Positions 16,915-25,142 of a stretch of DNA of 64,000 nt are shown here, in pieces. The stretch is taken from assembly GCF_023715785.1 (NCBI RefSeq), contig NZ_JAMBOX010000001.1:907019-971018 (forward strand). Direction: 5' to 3'. Numbering within the stretch: position 1 is the stretch's first letter; each line of letters opens with the position of its first letter. The position numbers were made by a program, and so were the translations under genes. A model generated the notes under the pieces. It was not told the DNA's origin. It was given only the letters and a program-made list of their open reading frames with translations, and did not search any database. The stretch is from Neobacillus niacini. GTDB taxonomy: Bacteria; Bacillota; Bacilli; Bacillales; Cytobacillaceae.

Positions 16915-16936
16915 ATTATACAGGGTATAAATACCC
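16915..16936 (-). promoter_or_regulatory. Promoter of the riboswitch transcript with palindromic operator
   Basis: A perfect -10 TATAAT (16920-16915, minus strand) lies 25 bases before the aptamer. Directly upstream is the inverted repeat GGGTATAAATACCC (16923-16936), in the -10/-35 spacer, where a repressor would block polymerase. No good -35 is visible. Confidence 0.45.
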
Positions 16937-17110
16937 AATTCCATGACTGATTTTGTCATATTTTGTATTTTTTTAAATTATATTGGTGTATTTGTAAAAT
17001 ATTGCAAAAATAGTTAGGTGTTTTGAGAATACGCAAGCAATAGTATTATCCTAAAATAGGTAAAAAACTACCTCTATCCTCTAGAAGGGAATCAATTGAC
17101 TTTAACATTA

Positions 17111-17161
17111 GGGTCAGTCCCCCGCTATGATATCACTTTAAAGCAGCGGGGGAATGACTCC
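17111..17161. repeat. GC-rich hairpin near the rlmH junction
   Basis: GGTCAGTCCCCCGCT (17112-17126) pairs with AGCGGGGGAATGACTC (17145-17160). It has no T-run on either side, so it is not a typical terminator. A half-copy of the att-flanking sequence, TAAAAAACTACCTCTAT, is at 17061-17077. Confidence 0.5.
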
Positions 17162-17215
17162 AAAATTACAACTATATCAATGCAGTATACTGAATATTAA
17201 TGTAAAAAACTGCCT

Positions 17216-17234
17216 CTATTTATGATATGGTTCA
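17216..17234. repeat. rlmH 3' end, copy 1 of the direct repeat (candidate attB/attR)
   Basis: The last six RlmH codons (NEPYHK-stop on the minus strand) form CTATTTATGATATGGTTCA. The rlmH 3' end is the known integration site of staphylococcal SCC elements. Copies occur at 13803-13821 and 432-450. Confidence 0.6.
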
Positions 17235-17695
17235 TTCCTGTTAATCCGAAACGCTCGATAAATTTGCTCAACCAATATCAACCGCATCAGCTGGTGGGGA
17301 AAGGTCATCCGGGAAAATGATAATTTCTCATCCGATCTTGCCAATACCTCATCGCTTAGACCCAATGAACCGCCAATCACAAAGGCAATCTTGCTTTTGC
17401 CGTAGGTGGCCAGCTTATCTAGTGATTCTGCCAACTCTTCCGACGATTGCATCTTTCCTTGGATCGCCAAGACAATCACATATGTATCCTGGCTGATTTT
17501 TGCTAATATCCGCTCGCCCTCTTTTTGCTTCACCTGAATCATTTCTAGTTCACTTAATTGCTCCGGCGCCTTTTCATCCGCGACTTCAATAACCTCGACC
17601 TTAGCATAGGCCGACAAACGCTTCAAATATTCCTCGATTCCTTGCTTCAAATACTTTTCTTTTAATTTGCCAACCGTCACAATCGAGATATTCAC
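17216..17695 (-). CDS. rlmH: 23S rRNA (pseudouridine-1915-N3) methyltransferase RlmH
   Basis: 159 residues, identical in length to RlmH of Bacillus and Staphylococcus (OrfX/YydA). It is a SPOUT-class methyltransferase: the trefoil-knot SAM site contains [20 protein letters not shown] and [19 protein letters not shown], and the conserved C-terminus is [14 protein letters not shown]. It methylates pseudouridine 1915 in helix 69 of 23S rRNA in assembled 70S ribosomes. Its 3' end is the candidate insertion point of the accessory region to the left. DnaA boxes lie upstream, as at yydA in B. subtilis. Confidence 0.97.
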   Translation of the reverse strand: MNISIVTVGKLKEKYLKQGIEEYLKRLSAYAKVEVIEVADEKAPEQLSELEMIQVKQKEGERILAKISQDTYVIVLAIQGKMQSSEELAESLDKLATYGKSKIAFVIGGSLGLSDEVLARSDEKLSFSRMTFPHQLMRLILVEQIYRAFRINRNEPYHK

Positions 17696-17741
17696 AATCC
17701 ACAGCCCTTTTCAACTTGATTATAAACAGCATACGAACAAG

Positions 17742-17994
17742 ATATCCACAGAAGTTATCCACATATTCACATTTTTTGTCCACATTTTGTATGGAATCAT
17801 TTGTTCGCCACAACATATACAGCCTGTTTTTCGCAAAATCCACAGGTTGTTGATAACTTATCCACAGAAATTTTATCTAAAACGGGAAAAGTTTCATATT
17901 CAATCACAATTGACTCTAATGCGATATCCACATGTTCTTCACAGCTATAAATCATTTTTTCTTCACCTTTCCAAAGAAAATCTTCTTATCCACC
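17742..17994. promoter_or_regulatory. DnaA-box cluster upstream of rlmH
   Basis: Seven boxes in one orientation lie in 250 bp. Two are exact TTATCCACA (17755-17763, 17858-17866). One-mismatch or near forms are ATATCCACA (17742, 17924), TTGTCCACA (17776), AAATCCACA (17836) and TTATCCACC (17986). In B. subtilis a DnaA-box cluster at yydA (rlmH) binds DnaA and helps restrain initiation. No gene occupies 17696-18067. Confidence 0.75.
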
Positions 17995-18030
17995 ATTTTT
18001 TACTTAAACCTCATACATCATACCAAAATC

Positions 18031-18063
18031 AAACAGGGAAGTGAATCACTCACTTCCCTGTTT
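18031..18063 (-). terminator. Terminator of the HtrA-type protease gene
   Basis: A perfect 14-bp stem AAACAGGGAAGTGA/TCACTTCCCTGTTT with a 5-nt loop lies five bases after the protease stop codon, followed by TTTGATTTT on the minus strand. Confidence 0.85.
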
Positions 18064-18067
18064 CAAC

Positions 18068-19303
18068 TTATTGTGTTTTTTCTCCGGCCAACGTTAATCT
18101 TGTTTCCTTTAAATCGCCGCCACGATAATACTTTATCGTCATTTGCTCGCCAATTTTCTTTTCCTGATATAAATGCTTCCGTAAATCAATTACGTCATTG
18201 ATCTTTTTTCCATCCATTTCAACAATGACATCCAATTCTTTTAACCCGGCCACCGCTGCTGGTGAGCCTGGAACGACCTGGCGTATCGCTACTCCATGGG
18301 TCACATCACGTGGCAGCTTTAAAGCTTCAGCCTGGTAATAAGCAGGAATTTCTTCAACGGATTTTAAATCAATACCCATATATGGCCGCTTGACCGAACC
18401 AAACTGCTCAAGGTCGTTAATTACCGGCTTCGCTGAATTAATTGGAATCGACAACCCAATTCCCTCAACGGCTGACTGGGCAATTTTCATTGAGTTGATC
18501 CCAATGACCTGCCCGGCCATATTAATAAGCGCCCCACCGCTGTTTCCAGGGTTAATGGCGGCATCCGTCTGCAATACTTCCGATTGCCAATCGACGACCC
18601 CGTCCTGGTTGATATCTGTCGGGATTGCCCGATTCAACCCCGAAATGATCCCTTGGGTGACAGAACCGGAGAAGGTCGGGCCAAGCGGGTTACCGATGGC
18701 AATGACTGGCTCACCCATTTTTAATGAATCTGAATCGCCAAACTCTGCAACCTTTTTAATTTGTGCTGCATCAATCTCCAGTACGGCCAAATCGGTCCAA
18801 ATATCGCTTCCAAGTAGGGTTGCGGGAATCTTCGTCCCATCCGACAGGCTGACCTCCAATCTGGAAGCCCCTTCGACAACGTGATGGTTTGTCACCACAT
18901 AGGCTTTATTGCCGGCCTTCTTGTAAATGACGCCTGAGCCGGTTCCTGCCGGATCTTCCCTGTTGTTTCCTTCATCGAACCAAAAGCTCGACGATTGGAG
19001 ATTATTGATTCCGACAACTGCCTCTGCCGTTTTATCAATGGCCTTGGTCGTGTCGGTATTCACGTCATAAGAAATTTGCCGAACGACCTTTTGATTATTA
19101 TTTCCATTGTTGGTGGCAGTTGGGGCAGTCTGGCCCGGTTCCACTGTATAAGGAAGAACACCTCGTTCAGACAAGGCAGGAATCGAAATAATTACGAGCA
19201 GGGCACCCAGTACCGCGCCCACTAAACTAGCAATCAAAATTCCGCCTCTGTTTCCTTTCTGCTCCCGATATCGATTTGGAGAATGATCATCATAATACCC
19301 CAT
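18068..19303 (-). CDS. htrC: HtrA/DegP-type membrane-anchored serine protease
   Basis: 411 residues. A single transmembrane segment (GILIASLVGAVLGALLVIIS, about residues 20-40) anchors an extracellular trypsin-like domain. The triad is visible: His in YVVTNHHVVEGA, Asp in IWTDLAVLEID and Ser in NPGNSGGALINMAGQVIGIN. A single C-terminal PDZ domain follows (GVAIRQVVPGSPAAVAGLKE). It corresponds to YyxA/HtrC, which lies downstream of walJ in B. subtilis, and degrades misfolded secreted proteins. A gap of about 190 bases with a weak hairpin separates it from walJ, so it may have its own promoter. Confidence 0.92.
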   Translation of the reverse strand: MGYYDDHSPNRYREQKGNRGGILIASLVGAVLGALLVIISIPALSERGVLPYTVEPGQTAPTATNNGNNNQKVVRQISYDVNTDTTKAIDKTAEAVVGINNLQSSSFWFDEGNNREDPAGTGSGVIYKKAGNKAYVVTNHHVVEGASRLEVSLSDGTKIPATLLGSDIWTDLAVLEIDAAQIKKVAEFGDSDSLKMGEPVIAIGNPLGPTFSGSVTQGIISGLNRAIPTDINQDGVVDWQSEVLQTDAAINPGNSGGALINMAGQVIGINSMKIAQSAVEGIGLSIPINSAKPVINDLEQFGSVKRPYMGIDLKSVEEIPAYYQAEALKLPRDVTHGVAIRQVVPGSPAAVAGLKELDVIVEMDGKKINDVIDLRKHLYQEKKIGEQMTIKYYRGGDLKETRLTLAGEKTQ

Positions 19304-19445
19304 GTTACACCATTCCTCTCTTTCGAAACAATTGCTAAACTATATTTTGGCTTATAATAACAATTATACTCTTTCAGAGAAAATTTACTTAAAAATTGCA
19401 TATATTTACATAAAACTTACGACTTTGTTCATAAATTTTTAATAA

Positions 19446-19482
19446 AAAAAGCGAGGCCCCTGAAAGACGGCCCCACTTAATA
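19446..19482 (-). terminator. Possible terminator after walJ
   Basis: GGCC repeats around a 10-nt loop precede a seven-T run on the minus strand. The stem is short, so it is a weak call. Confidence 0.4.
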
Positions 19483-19491
19483 AAAGAACTG

Positions 19492-20286
19492 CTACACTGC
19501 TGTTAAAATCGTCGGTATTTTCGGGTCGGTGTCATACAATTCAAACTGTTCGCCTACAATGATGCCACGGCTTTGCAACGTTTGGGTCACCGACATCCTG
19601 GCCAAGTCCTTCATGTTATTATCAAGGCTTAAATGGGCAAGATAGACTCGCTTCGTTTGGTCTCCAATACAATCGCTCATCGCCAAGGCGGCATCCTCAT
19701 TGGAGACATGGCCAACATCACTCAAGATCCGGCGCTTGATATTCCATGGGTAACGCCCCATTCGAAGCATCTGGACATCATGGTTGGATTCGAATATATA
19801 AACATCGGCATTGGAGATAATCCCCTTCATCCGGTCACTCACATAGCCTGTGTCAGTAATTTGCACAAGCTTCTTCCCGCCATGATGAAAGACATAGAAC
19901 ATCGGCTCCGCAGCGTCATGGGAAACACCGAACGATTCAATCTCAACTGAACCGAAGCTCTTTACCGATTCCATATCAAACACAAACTTCTGTTCAGTTG
20001 GAATCACCCCGACTGAACTTTCCATCGCCTGCCACGTTTTTTCGTTGGCGTAGACGGGCAATTTATATTTACGGGCGAGAACCCCGATTCCTTTAATATG
20101 GTCACTGTGCTCATGCGTGACAAAAATGGCGGACAGCTTGCTAATATCGCGGTCAATATGCTCAAACAGCTGCTCCATTTGCTTGCCGCTGTGTCCGGCA
20201 TCCACCAGGAAGGAGTGTTCATCGGACTCTACATATAGAGCGTTCCCGGTACTGCCGCTAGACAGAATGCTATAACGTAAAGACAT
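19492..20286 (-). CDS. walJ: Metallo-beta-lactamase-fold exonuclease WalJ (YycJ)
   Basis: A 264-residue metallo-beta-lactamase fold protein. Zinc ligands are visible in [14 protein letters not shown] (HxHxDH), GVSHDAAEP and FESNHD, and the N-terminus [20 protein letters not shown] is conserved. The ATG at 20286 matches the start of relatives; a GTG at 20298 overlapping walI's stop is possible. WalJ is encoded with the essential WalRK system and is thought to act as a 5' exonuclease in DNA repair. Confidence 0.93.
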   Translation of the reverse strand: MSLRYSILSSGSTGNALYVESDEHSFLVDAGHSGKQMEQLFEHIDRDISKLSAIFVTHEHSDHIKGIGVLARKYKLPVYANEKTWQAMESSVGVIPTEQKFVFDMESVKSFGSVEIESFGVSHDAAEPMFYVFHHGGKKLVQITDTGYVSDRMKGIISNADVYIFESNHDVQMLRMGRYPWNIKRRILSDVGHVSNEDAALAMSDCIGDQTKRVYLAHLSLDNNMKDLARMSVTQTLQSRGIIVGEQFELYDTDPKIPTILTAV

Positions 20287-20294
20287 ACTATTGT

Positions 20295-21095
20295 TCACTC
20301 CACATTTGTTTTTTCATCGCTATTAAATTGAATAATCTGCCCCTCAAAGGCGTTGACATACAGGCTGTCCTTATCATTCACGACAATGCGCCAGGTTGGG
20401 GCGAGTACCTGGGAGGCCGCCAGCTGAATCCTCGTTGAATAACCCAGCTCAACATTGGTAATCTTGGATTTCGGCTTCAATTCACCCTTTTGGTGCAGGG
20501 TTTCGATTGCCTTCAAGGGCGTCAGGATTTCTTCTTTTGCGGCTAACCTTTCGATTTCCTCGAGATAGGTTTGCTGATAGGCTACAATCTGGTTATCGGA
20601 ATTAACCGTAAAAACGATCATGCCATTAATATTTTTATATAATCGGAAGTTCTCAAATTGTTGAAAATAGGTTATCGTATTTTTCTTGTCATCTTTTTCC
20701 CCAAATTGATATTGATCTCCGTTTAGGATATTTTCCTTTATAAAAGAAGCAAGCTCGGATGGCTCAAATTTATTGCCTAACTGAAATGGCTTTTCCAACT
20801 CTGCTATGAGCGTGGTTCCAGGGTCTTTCAAAACAGGAATCTGCCCTTTAAGCTTCATTAGATCACTTTTAGTAAAAGATTTTGGCTGGGCGCTCAAATA
20901 CTGTGCCTTAATTTGCGTTTTGGGGAGTTCAACCTCAATCTTGATTTCTTGCCCCTTAAGCTTATCTTCAAATGAAGTCTCTGTCACCACTTCAAAATTA
21001 TTAGCATCCCGGATTTTCATAAATTGAAATAACAAATACACATCCAAAATCAAAAAAGTAATGATAAAAATTGTTTTAATTTTACTCCAATCCAC
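20295..21095 (-). CDS. walI: WalK regulatory membrane protein WalI (YycI)
   Basis: 266 residues with one N-terminal transmembrane helix ([20 protein letters not shown]) and an extracellular YycI domain ending in the conserved pattern [20 protein letters not shown]. With WalH it contacts the WalK membrane helices and lowers WalK kinase activity. The start overlaps the walH stop by 14 bases, indicating translational coupling. Confidence 0.93.
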   Translation of the reverse strand: MDWSKIKTIFIITFLILDVYLLFQFMKIRDANNFEVVTETSFEDKLKGQEIKIEVELPKTQIKAQYLSAQPKSFTKSDLMKLKGQIPVLKDPGTTLIAELEKPFQLGNKFEPSELASFIKENILNGDQYQFGEKDDKKNTITYFQQFENFRLYKNINGMIVFTVNSDNQIVAYQQTYLEEIERLAAKEEILTPLKAIETLHQKGELKPKSKITNVELGYSTRIQLAASQVLAPTWRIVVNDKDSLYVNAFEGQIIQFNSDEKTNVE

Positions 21096-22413
21096 GATTA
21101 AATCCCCCCAGTTCTTCCATCGTAATCTCGCCCCACGTTCCGTGATAGCGATAGAACCAGGCTGGTTCTAGGAGGATTAGCCGATTTTCTTCCTTATCCC
21201 TTTCCATCCGATAGCCCAACACCAATTCTTCCAAAAGCTCCGGTTTAAAATTCTGCTTGCTCTGTAAAAACTCAAGGGCTGTATGCCCGGAAGGTCGGGT
21301 GACCCGCTGCATTTCCGTTGTTAACGGAAGCTCAAGCGCTATGTTCGGCCGGATATATTGATTAATTTCATTGCGGCCCCAGGTCTGATAAATTTCCGAA
21401 AGTCCCCTGTCATTAAACACAGGGTATCCTTCAGTTGTATATAACCGAAAAGTGACAGAGGCTTGGTATTCATTTTTGTAAACATATCGATAGGTGTCTG
21501 TCCACCCGCCATGCTCGTTAACAAAATCAATACTGCGCTTGACCAGATCATAGGAGGTTTCCACATAATCGTCCTCCGCTGTCGGATTAACATAGGAGAG
21601 GATATTTGTATCATTATTGACCGTCATTTTGCTCGTATCACTGCTATACTCTTCATTCTGCCTTACGGAATTTCTCTGGACAAAGCTTGGGTCCCTAAAC
21701 AGGGCTTCTTTAAATTCATCGGAATTAAGGGTGACTGGCAAATATTTGTAGACAAACATTTCTGTTTCGCCGTCTGGCAAGAATAGCGTCCTATTTTCAC
21801 CTGCATCAAAGACAAAATATCGCGGCAGCTTTGCAGCATTTTTGAAAAAATCCCTGTTAAAGGTGTTTAAATTGGCGGGGGAGATGTTGCTGATGTACAC
21901 CTGCCCAGTTGCTGTTGAGACAAAATAAACAATTCCATTTTCACTGCCGGTGTTTTCAACATTGATGATGATACGGTTAAAGTTGAACGTCGGTACCTTC
22001 TTGCCTTCAATATTTAGGACACTTCGGTATAATTCGATTGGAACCTCACCGGGAAAGATAATTTCTGCATTCCCGGCCCCATGAGTTAACTCCTTTAAAT
22101 TGCCAACCTTTTCGGTGTAATTCTTCACATCAAAAAACGACCAGCCGCTTAATTCTTTAATGAGTTTATCAAGTTCGGCCGCATTGTTCGTCCCAAAATG
22201 GTCCCCTTTATAATGGTATAAAATCCGGTCGGGCCGAATAATTTTTGGAATTTCCTGTTTCTCGCTTAAACTAACTTCGGAAATGGTATTGTCGCCATTT
22301 TCCATTGTTTCCAAATTCGGCTGGTAGGTCCATAGATTCCAGGTGAAAAAAATACTGACTAAAACGAGAATCACTAGTATGATTGACTTGATACTTTCAT
22401 ATTTCATGACCAA
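21082..22413 (-). CDS. walH: WalK regulatory membrane protein WalH (YycH)
   Basis: 443 residues with one N-terminal membrane helix (SIILVILVLVSIFFTWNLWT) and a large extracellular YycH domain, including the conserved C-terminal block LEELVLGYRMERDKEENRLI and LLEPAWFYRYHGTWGEI. It forms a ternary complex with WalI and WalK that restrains the kinase. It overlaps walK by 10 bases. Length and order agree with the B. subtilis operon. Confidence 0.93.
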   Translation of the reverse strand: MVMKYESIKSIILVILVLVSIFFTWNLWTYQPNLETMENGDNTISEVSLSEKQEIPKIIRPDRILYHYKGDHFGTNNAAELDKLIKELSGWSFFDVKNYTEKVGNLKELTHGAGNAEIIFPGEVPIELYRSVLNIEGKKVPTFNFNRIIINVENTGSENGIVYFVSTATGQVYISNISPANLNTFNRDFFKNAAKLPRYFVFDAGENRTLFLPDGETEMFVYKYLPVTLNSDEFKEALFRDPSFVQRNSVRQNEEYSSDTSKMTVNNDTNILSYVNPTAEDDYVETSYDLVKRSIDFVNEHGGWTDTYRYVYKNEYQASVTFRLYTTEGYPVFNDRGLSEIYQTWGRNEINQYIRPNIALELPLTTEMQRVTRPSGHTALEFLQSKQNFKPELLEELVLGYRMERDKEENRLILLEPAWFYRYHGTWGEITMEELGGFNRGLE

Positions 22414-24233
22414 TCATCCTCTTCCGTATACTCGAACGGCAATGAAAACGAAATCGTCGTGCCCTTGCCTTCCTGACTTGTCGCCCAAATGCTGCCGCCA
22501 TGAGCACTGATTATTTCTTTGGCAATGGCAAGACCCAATCCTGTTCCGCCCATTTTGCGCGTCCTTGCTTTATCAACGCGATAAAACCGGTCAAATATTT
22601 TTCCAATACTCTCTTTTGGAATGCCTACTCCTTGGTCTGAGATGCTTACCACAATGGTATCCTGTCTTTCCTTAATCGAAAATGTAACCCGGCCGCCTTC
22701 CGGAGAATATTTCAGGGCATTCGAAATAATGTTGTATAACACCTGTGTCATTTTATCTTCATCGGCTTCGACAAAAATGGCGTGATCCGGTAGTTTTCTT
22801 TTTAACGTAACATTCTGTTCCTTCGCCACTTCAAACCGGTCAATAATCCGGTTAAAGAAGTCAACAAAGTTCACCCATTCCATCTTCATTCGATAATCGG
22901 TGCTGTCCATCTTCGACAGCGTCAGCAGGTCATTGACAAGGCGGATCATCCGCTCGGTCTCGTTCCTGGTCACTTCCAAAAAGTTCGGCGCGATTTCCTC
23001 ATCCTGCCACGCCCCGTCCGCCAAGGCCTCCAGATAACTCCGCATCGTTGTAAGCGGCGTTCTCAATTCATGAGATACATTGGCGACAAACTCCCGCCTC
23101 TCCGCATCAATTTTCTCCTGCTCGGTAATATCATGGAGCACACAAATCAACCCGTTCACAAAGCCTGTTTCTTTTTGAATCACGGAAAAATTGGCCCGAA
23201 GGATAAATCGTTCCGATGTGGTACTATAATCAAGGATTAACGAATCCTTTTCCTCTAGCAGATCTTCAAATGTATTCGTATCGTCCAAATCCAATAACGA
23301 CACGATTGGCTGGGATAGAACTGTTTCACGTGAAACATTCAACATCTCGGCTGCAGGCTCATTGATTAAAATGACCCGTCCTCTTCGGTCGGTTGCTATG
23401 ACCCCATCGGTCATATAAGACAGGACAGAGGATAGCTTGCGGCGTTCCCCTTCGGTCATCGCTTGGGCTTCTTGTAGCTTCTTCGTTAGATGGTTAAACG
23501 TCATCGCCAGTGTCCCGATTTCATCGTGCCCGTACACTTTAACCTTACGTGAGAAATTCCCCTTTGCCATCGCCTGTGCCTGCTTTTTCATATCCGTTAT
23601 CGGCCTGGTAATGGTCTGTGCCAATAAGATTCCCAATATAGCCGTTACCGCCATGGCAATCCCTGTACCAGTCGCAAAAATCTTATTAATGGTTTTCATT
23701 TGTGCAAACACATTTTCAATTTTTGCCACAAGATAAATTGCACCAATTACTTTCTTCCCCGACTTAATGGGGGTGGAGAGGACCCAGATTCGATGCCCGG
23801 TTGGCCGGTCCAATAGCACAGCGCTCTGATCTTCCTCCAACACCATTGATTGCTTAACCCTTAGTTCTGTCGTTCGCTGGCCAACGACCCCCTGATTGCC
23901 GGGGTGGGAAGTGCCCAAAATTTTCAGCGACCGGCTTTCTATTACCCTTACTTCGGAAATGTCACCGGCATTATCAAAATCCCTAAGAATTTTCTTGATA
24001 TCCTCCTCGAGTGAAGGATCTTCCGGCGTCCGCTGCTTTCCCATCTCCTCGCGAACATTATAGGCAAGCAAATTTACACGTTCTTTTATTGATGTCTGAA
24101 AATTTGTCCGCAGTGTTTCCTCCAGCTGCCTGACAAAATAAACACCAATAATCTGCATCGCCACTAAGATCAGCAGGACATAGATAAGGACGAATTTAAC
24201 GTGTATTGAGCGAAAGAAACCAACTTTTTTCAC
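22404..24233 (-). CDS. walK: Sensor histidine kinase WalK (YycG)
   Basis: 609 residues with the full WalK architecture. Two membrane helices (VKFVLIYVLLILVAMQIIGV and ATGTGIAMAVTAILGILLAQ) flank an extracellular Cache-like domain of about 140 residues. HAMP, a PAS domain (YMTDGVIATDRRGRVILINE), HisKA with the phosphoacceptor His in ANVSHELRTPLTTMRSYLEA (near residue 388) and the ATPase N, G1 and G2 boxes (NIISNALKYSPEGG, SDQGVGIP, GGTGLGLAIAKEI) follow. WalK phosphorylates WalR to match autolysin expression to peptidoglycan synthesis. A parS site is embedded at 23322-23337, coding for NVSRET. Confidence 0.97.
   Translation of the reverse strand: MKKVGFFRSIHVKFVLIYVLLILVAMQIIGVYFVRQLEETLRTNFQTSIKERVNLLAYNVREEMGKQRTPEDPSLEEDIKKILRDFDNAGDISEVRVIESRSLKILGTSHPGNQGVVGQRTTELRVKQSMVLEEDQSAVLLDRPTGHRIWVLSTPIKSGKKVIGAIYLVAKIENVFAQMKTINKIFATGTGIAMAVTAILGILLAQTITRPITDMKKQAQAMAKGNFSRKVKVYGHDEIGTLAMTFNHLTKKLQEAQAMTEGERRKLSSVLSYMTDGVIATDRRGRVILINEPAAEMLNVSRETVLSQPIVSLLDLDDTNTFEDLLEEKDSLILDYSTTSERFILRANFSVIQKETGFVNGLICVLHDITEQEKIDAERREFVANVSHELRTPLTTMRSYLEALADGAWQDEEIAPNFLEVTRNETERMIRLVNDLLTLSKMDSTDYRMKMEWVNFVDFFNRIIDRFEVAKEQNVTLKRKLPDHAIFVEADEDKMTQVLYNIISNALKYSPEGGRVTFSIKERQDTIVVSISDQGVGIPKESIGKIFDRFYRVDKARTRKMGGTGLGLAIAKEIISAHGGSIWATSQEGKGTTISFSLPFEYTEEDDWS
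23322..23337. promoter_or_regulatory. parS site within walK
   Basis: TGTTTCACGTGAAACA, a perfect 16-bp palindrome identical to the site at 35059 and one base from the B. subtilis consensus. It loads ParB (Spo0J) near the origin, about 32 kb from dnaA. Confidence 0.9.
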
Positions 24234-24239
24234 AAGTCA

Positions 24240-24950
24240 TTACTCCTGTTCAGGATTGCGCAAATAATAACCGACCCCACGGCGCGTCACAATCCAGGCC
24301 GGGTGGCTCGGACTGTCTTCGATTTTTTCCCGCAGGCGTCTGACCGTTACGTCAACGGTTCGGACATCGCCGTAATAATCGTATCCCCATACCGTTTGCA
24401 ATAGATGCTCCCTGGTCATTACCTGACCGATATGCTGAGCCAGGTAATAGAGCAATTCAAATTCCCGGTGGGTCAGTTCAATCGTCTCACCGCGTTTAGA
24501 AACGACATAAGCATCCGGATGAATCACAAGTGAACCCACCTCAATTTCATTCGTTTCATTTCCCGCCTCCGGCTGCGAAAGTACATGCTGATGCCGGCGC
24601 AGGTTAGCTTTGACACGGGCGATTAATTCCCTCGTGCTAAACGGCTTCGTTACATAATCATCAGCACCAAGCTCAAGGCCAAGCACTTTATCAATCTCAG
24701 AGTCCTTTGCCGTCAGCATAATAATCGGCATTTCATATTTTTTACGCACCTCGCGGCAAACTTCCATGCCGTCTCTTTGCGGCAGCATGATATCCAATAA
24801 GATTAAATCAGGCTGAATTTGTTCCACTAATTGAAGTGCTTCATTCCCATCATAGGCGCAATAGACATCATAACCTTCTTTTTTGAGGTTAAACTGAAGA
24901 ATATCAGCAATCGGTTTTTCATCATCGACAACAAGAATTTTCTTTTCCAT
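24240..24950 (-). CDS. walR: Essential response regulator WalR (YycF)
   Basis: 236 residues. The receiver domain starts [20 protein letters not shown], has the phosphorylated Asp in [13 protein letters not shown] (near residue 53) and the conserved Thr and Lys in MLTAKD and [13 protein letters not shown]. An OmpR/PhoB winged helix follows ([35 protein letters not shown]). It controls cell-wall hydrolase genes and is essential in low-GC Gram-positives. It is first in the operon and lies 6 bases upstream of walK. Confidence 0.98.
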   Translation of the reverse strand: MEKKILVVDDEKPIADILQFNLKKEGYDVYCAYDGNEALQLVEQIQPDLILLDIMLPQRDGMEVCREVRKKYEMPIIMLTAKDSEIDKVLGLELGADDYVTKPFSTRELIARVKANLRRHQHVLSQPEAGNETNEIEVGSLVIHPDAYVVSKRGETIELTHREFELLYYLAQHIGQVMTREHLLQTVWGYDYYGDVRTVDVTVRRLREKIEDSPSHPAWIVTRRGVGYYLRNPEQE

Positions 24951-25112
24951 ACCATTGCTCCTTTTTCATAAATTTATCTATTCTATCCAGGCTATTTAAA
25001 GTCATACCTACTCTATTTTACTTTACCACTGTTTTCGCTGGAATTCACCTATTACTAGTATTTACATTTAGAGGAAAAGAAAAAAACGCTGCTCTAGGAG
25101 CCTGACAAATAG

Positions 25113-25142
25113 AAAAGTCTCTAGTGAAAACTAGAGACTTTT
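25113..25142 (-). terminator. Terminator of the M23 peptidase gene, overlapping its stop codon
   Basis: AAAAGTCTCTAGT pairs with ACTAGAGACTTTT across a 4-nt loop. Its first bases on the minus strand overlap the TAA stop. Confidence 0.85.

Noticed and set aside
1..17215. Insertion sequence or prophage carried in the accessory region
   Set aside because: No transposase, integrase or phage structural gene was found in any frame; only att-like repeats and palindromes support mobility.
17601..17843. Leftward ORF upstream of rlmH
   Set aside because: It overlaps rlmH and the DnaA-box cluster and reads through TTATCCACA boxes; no ribosome site or homology pattern.
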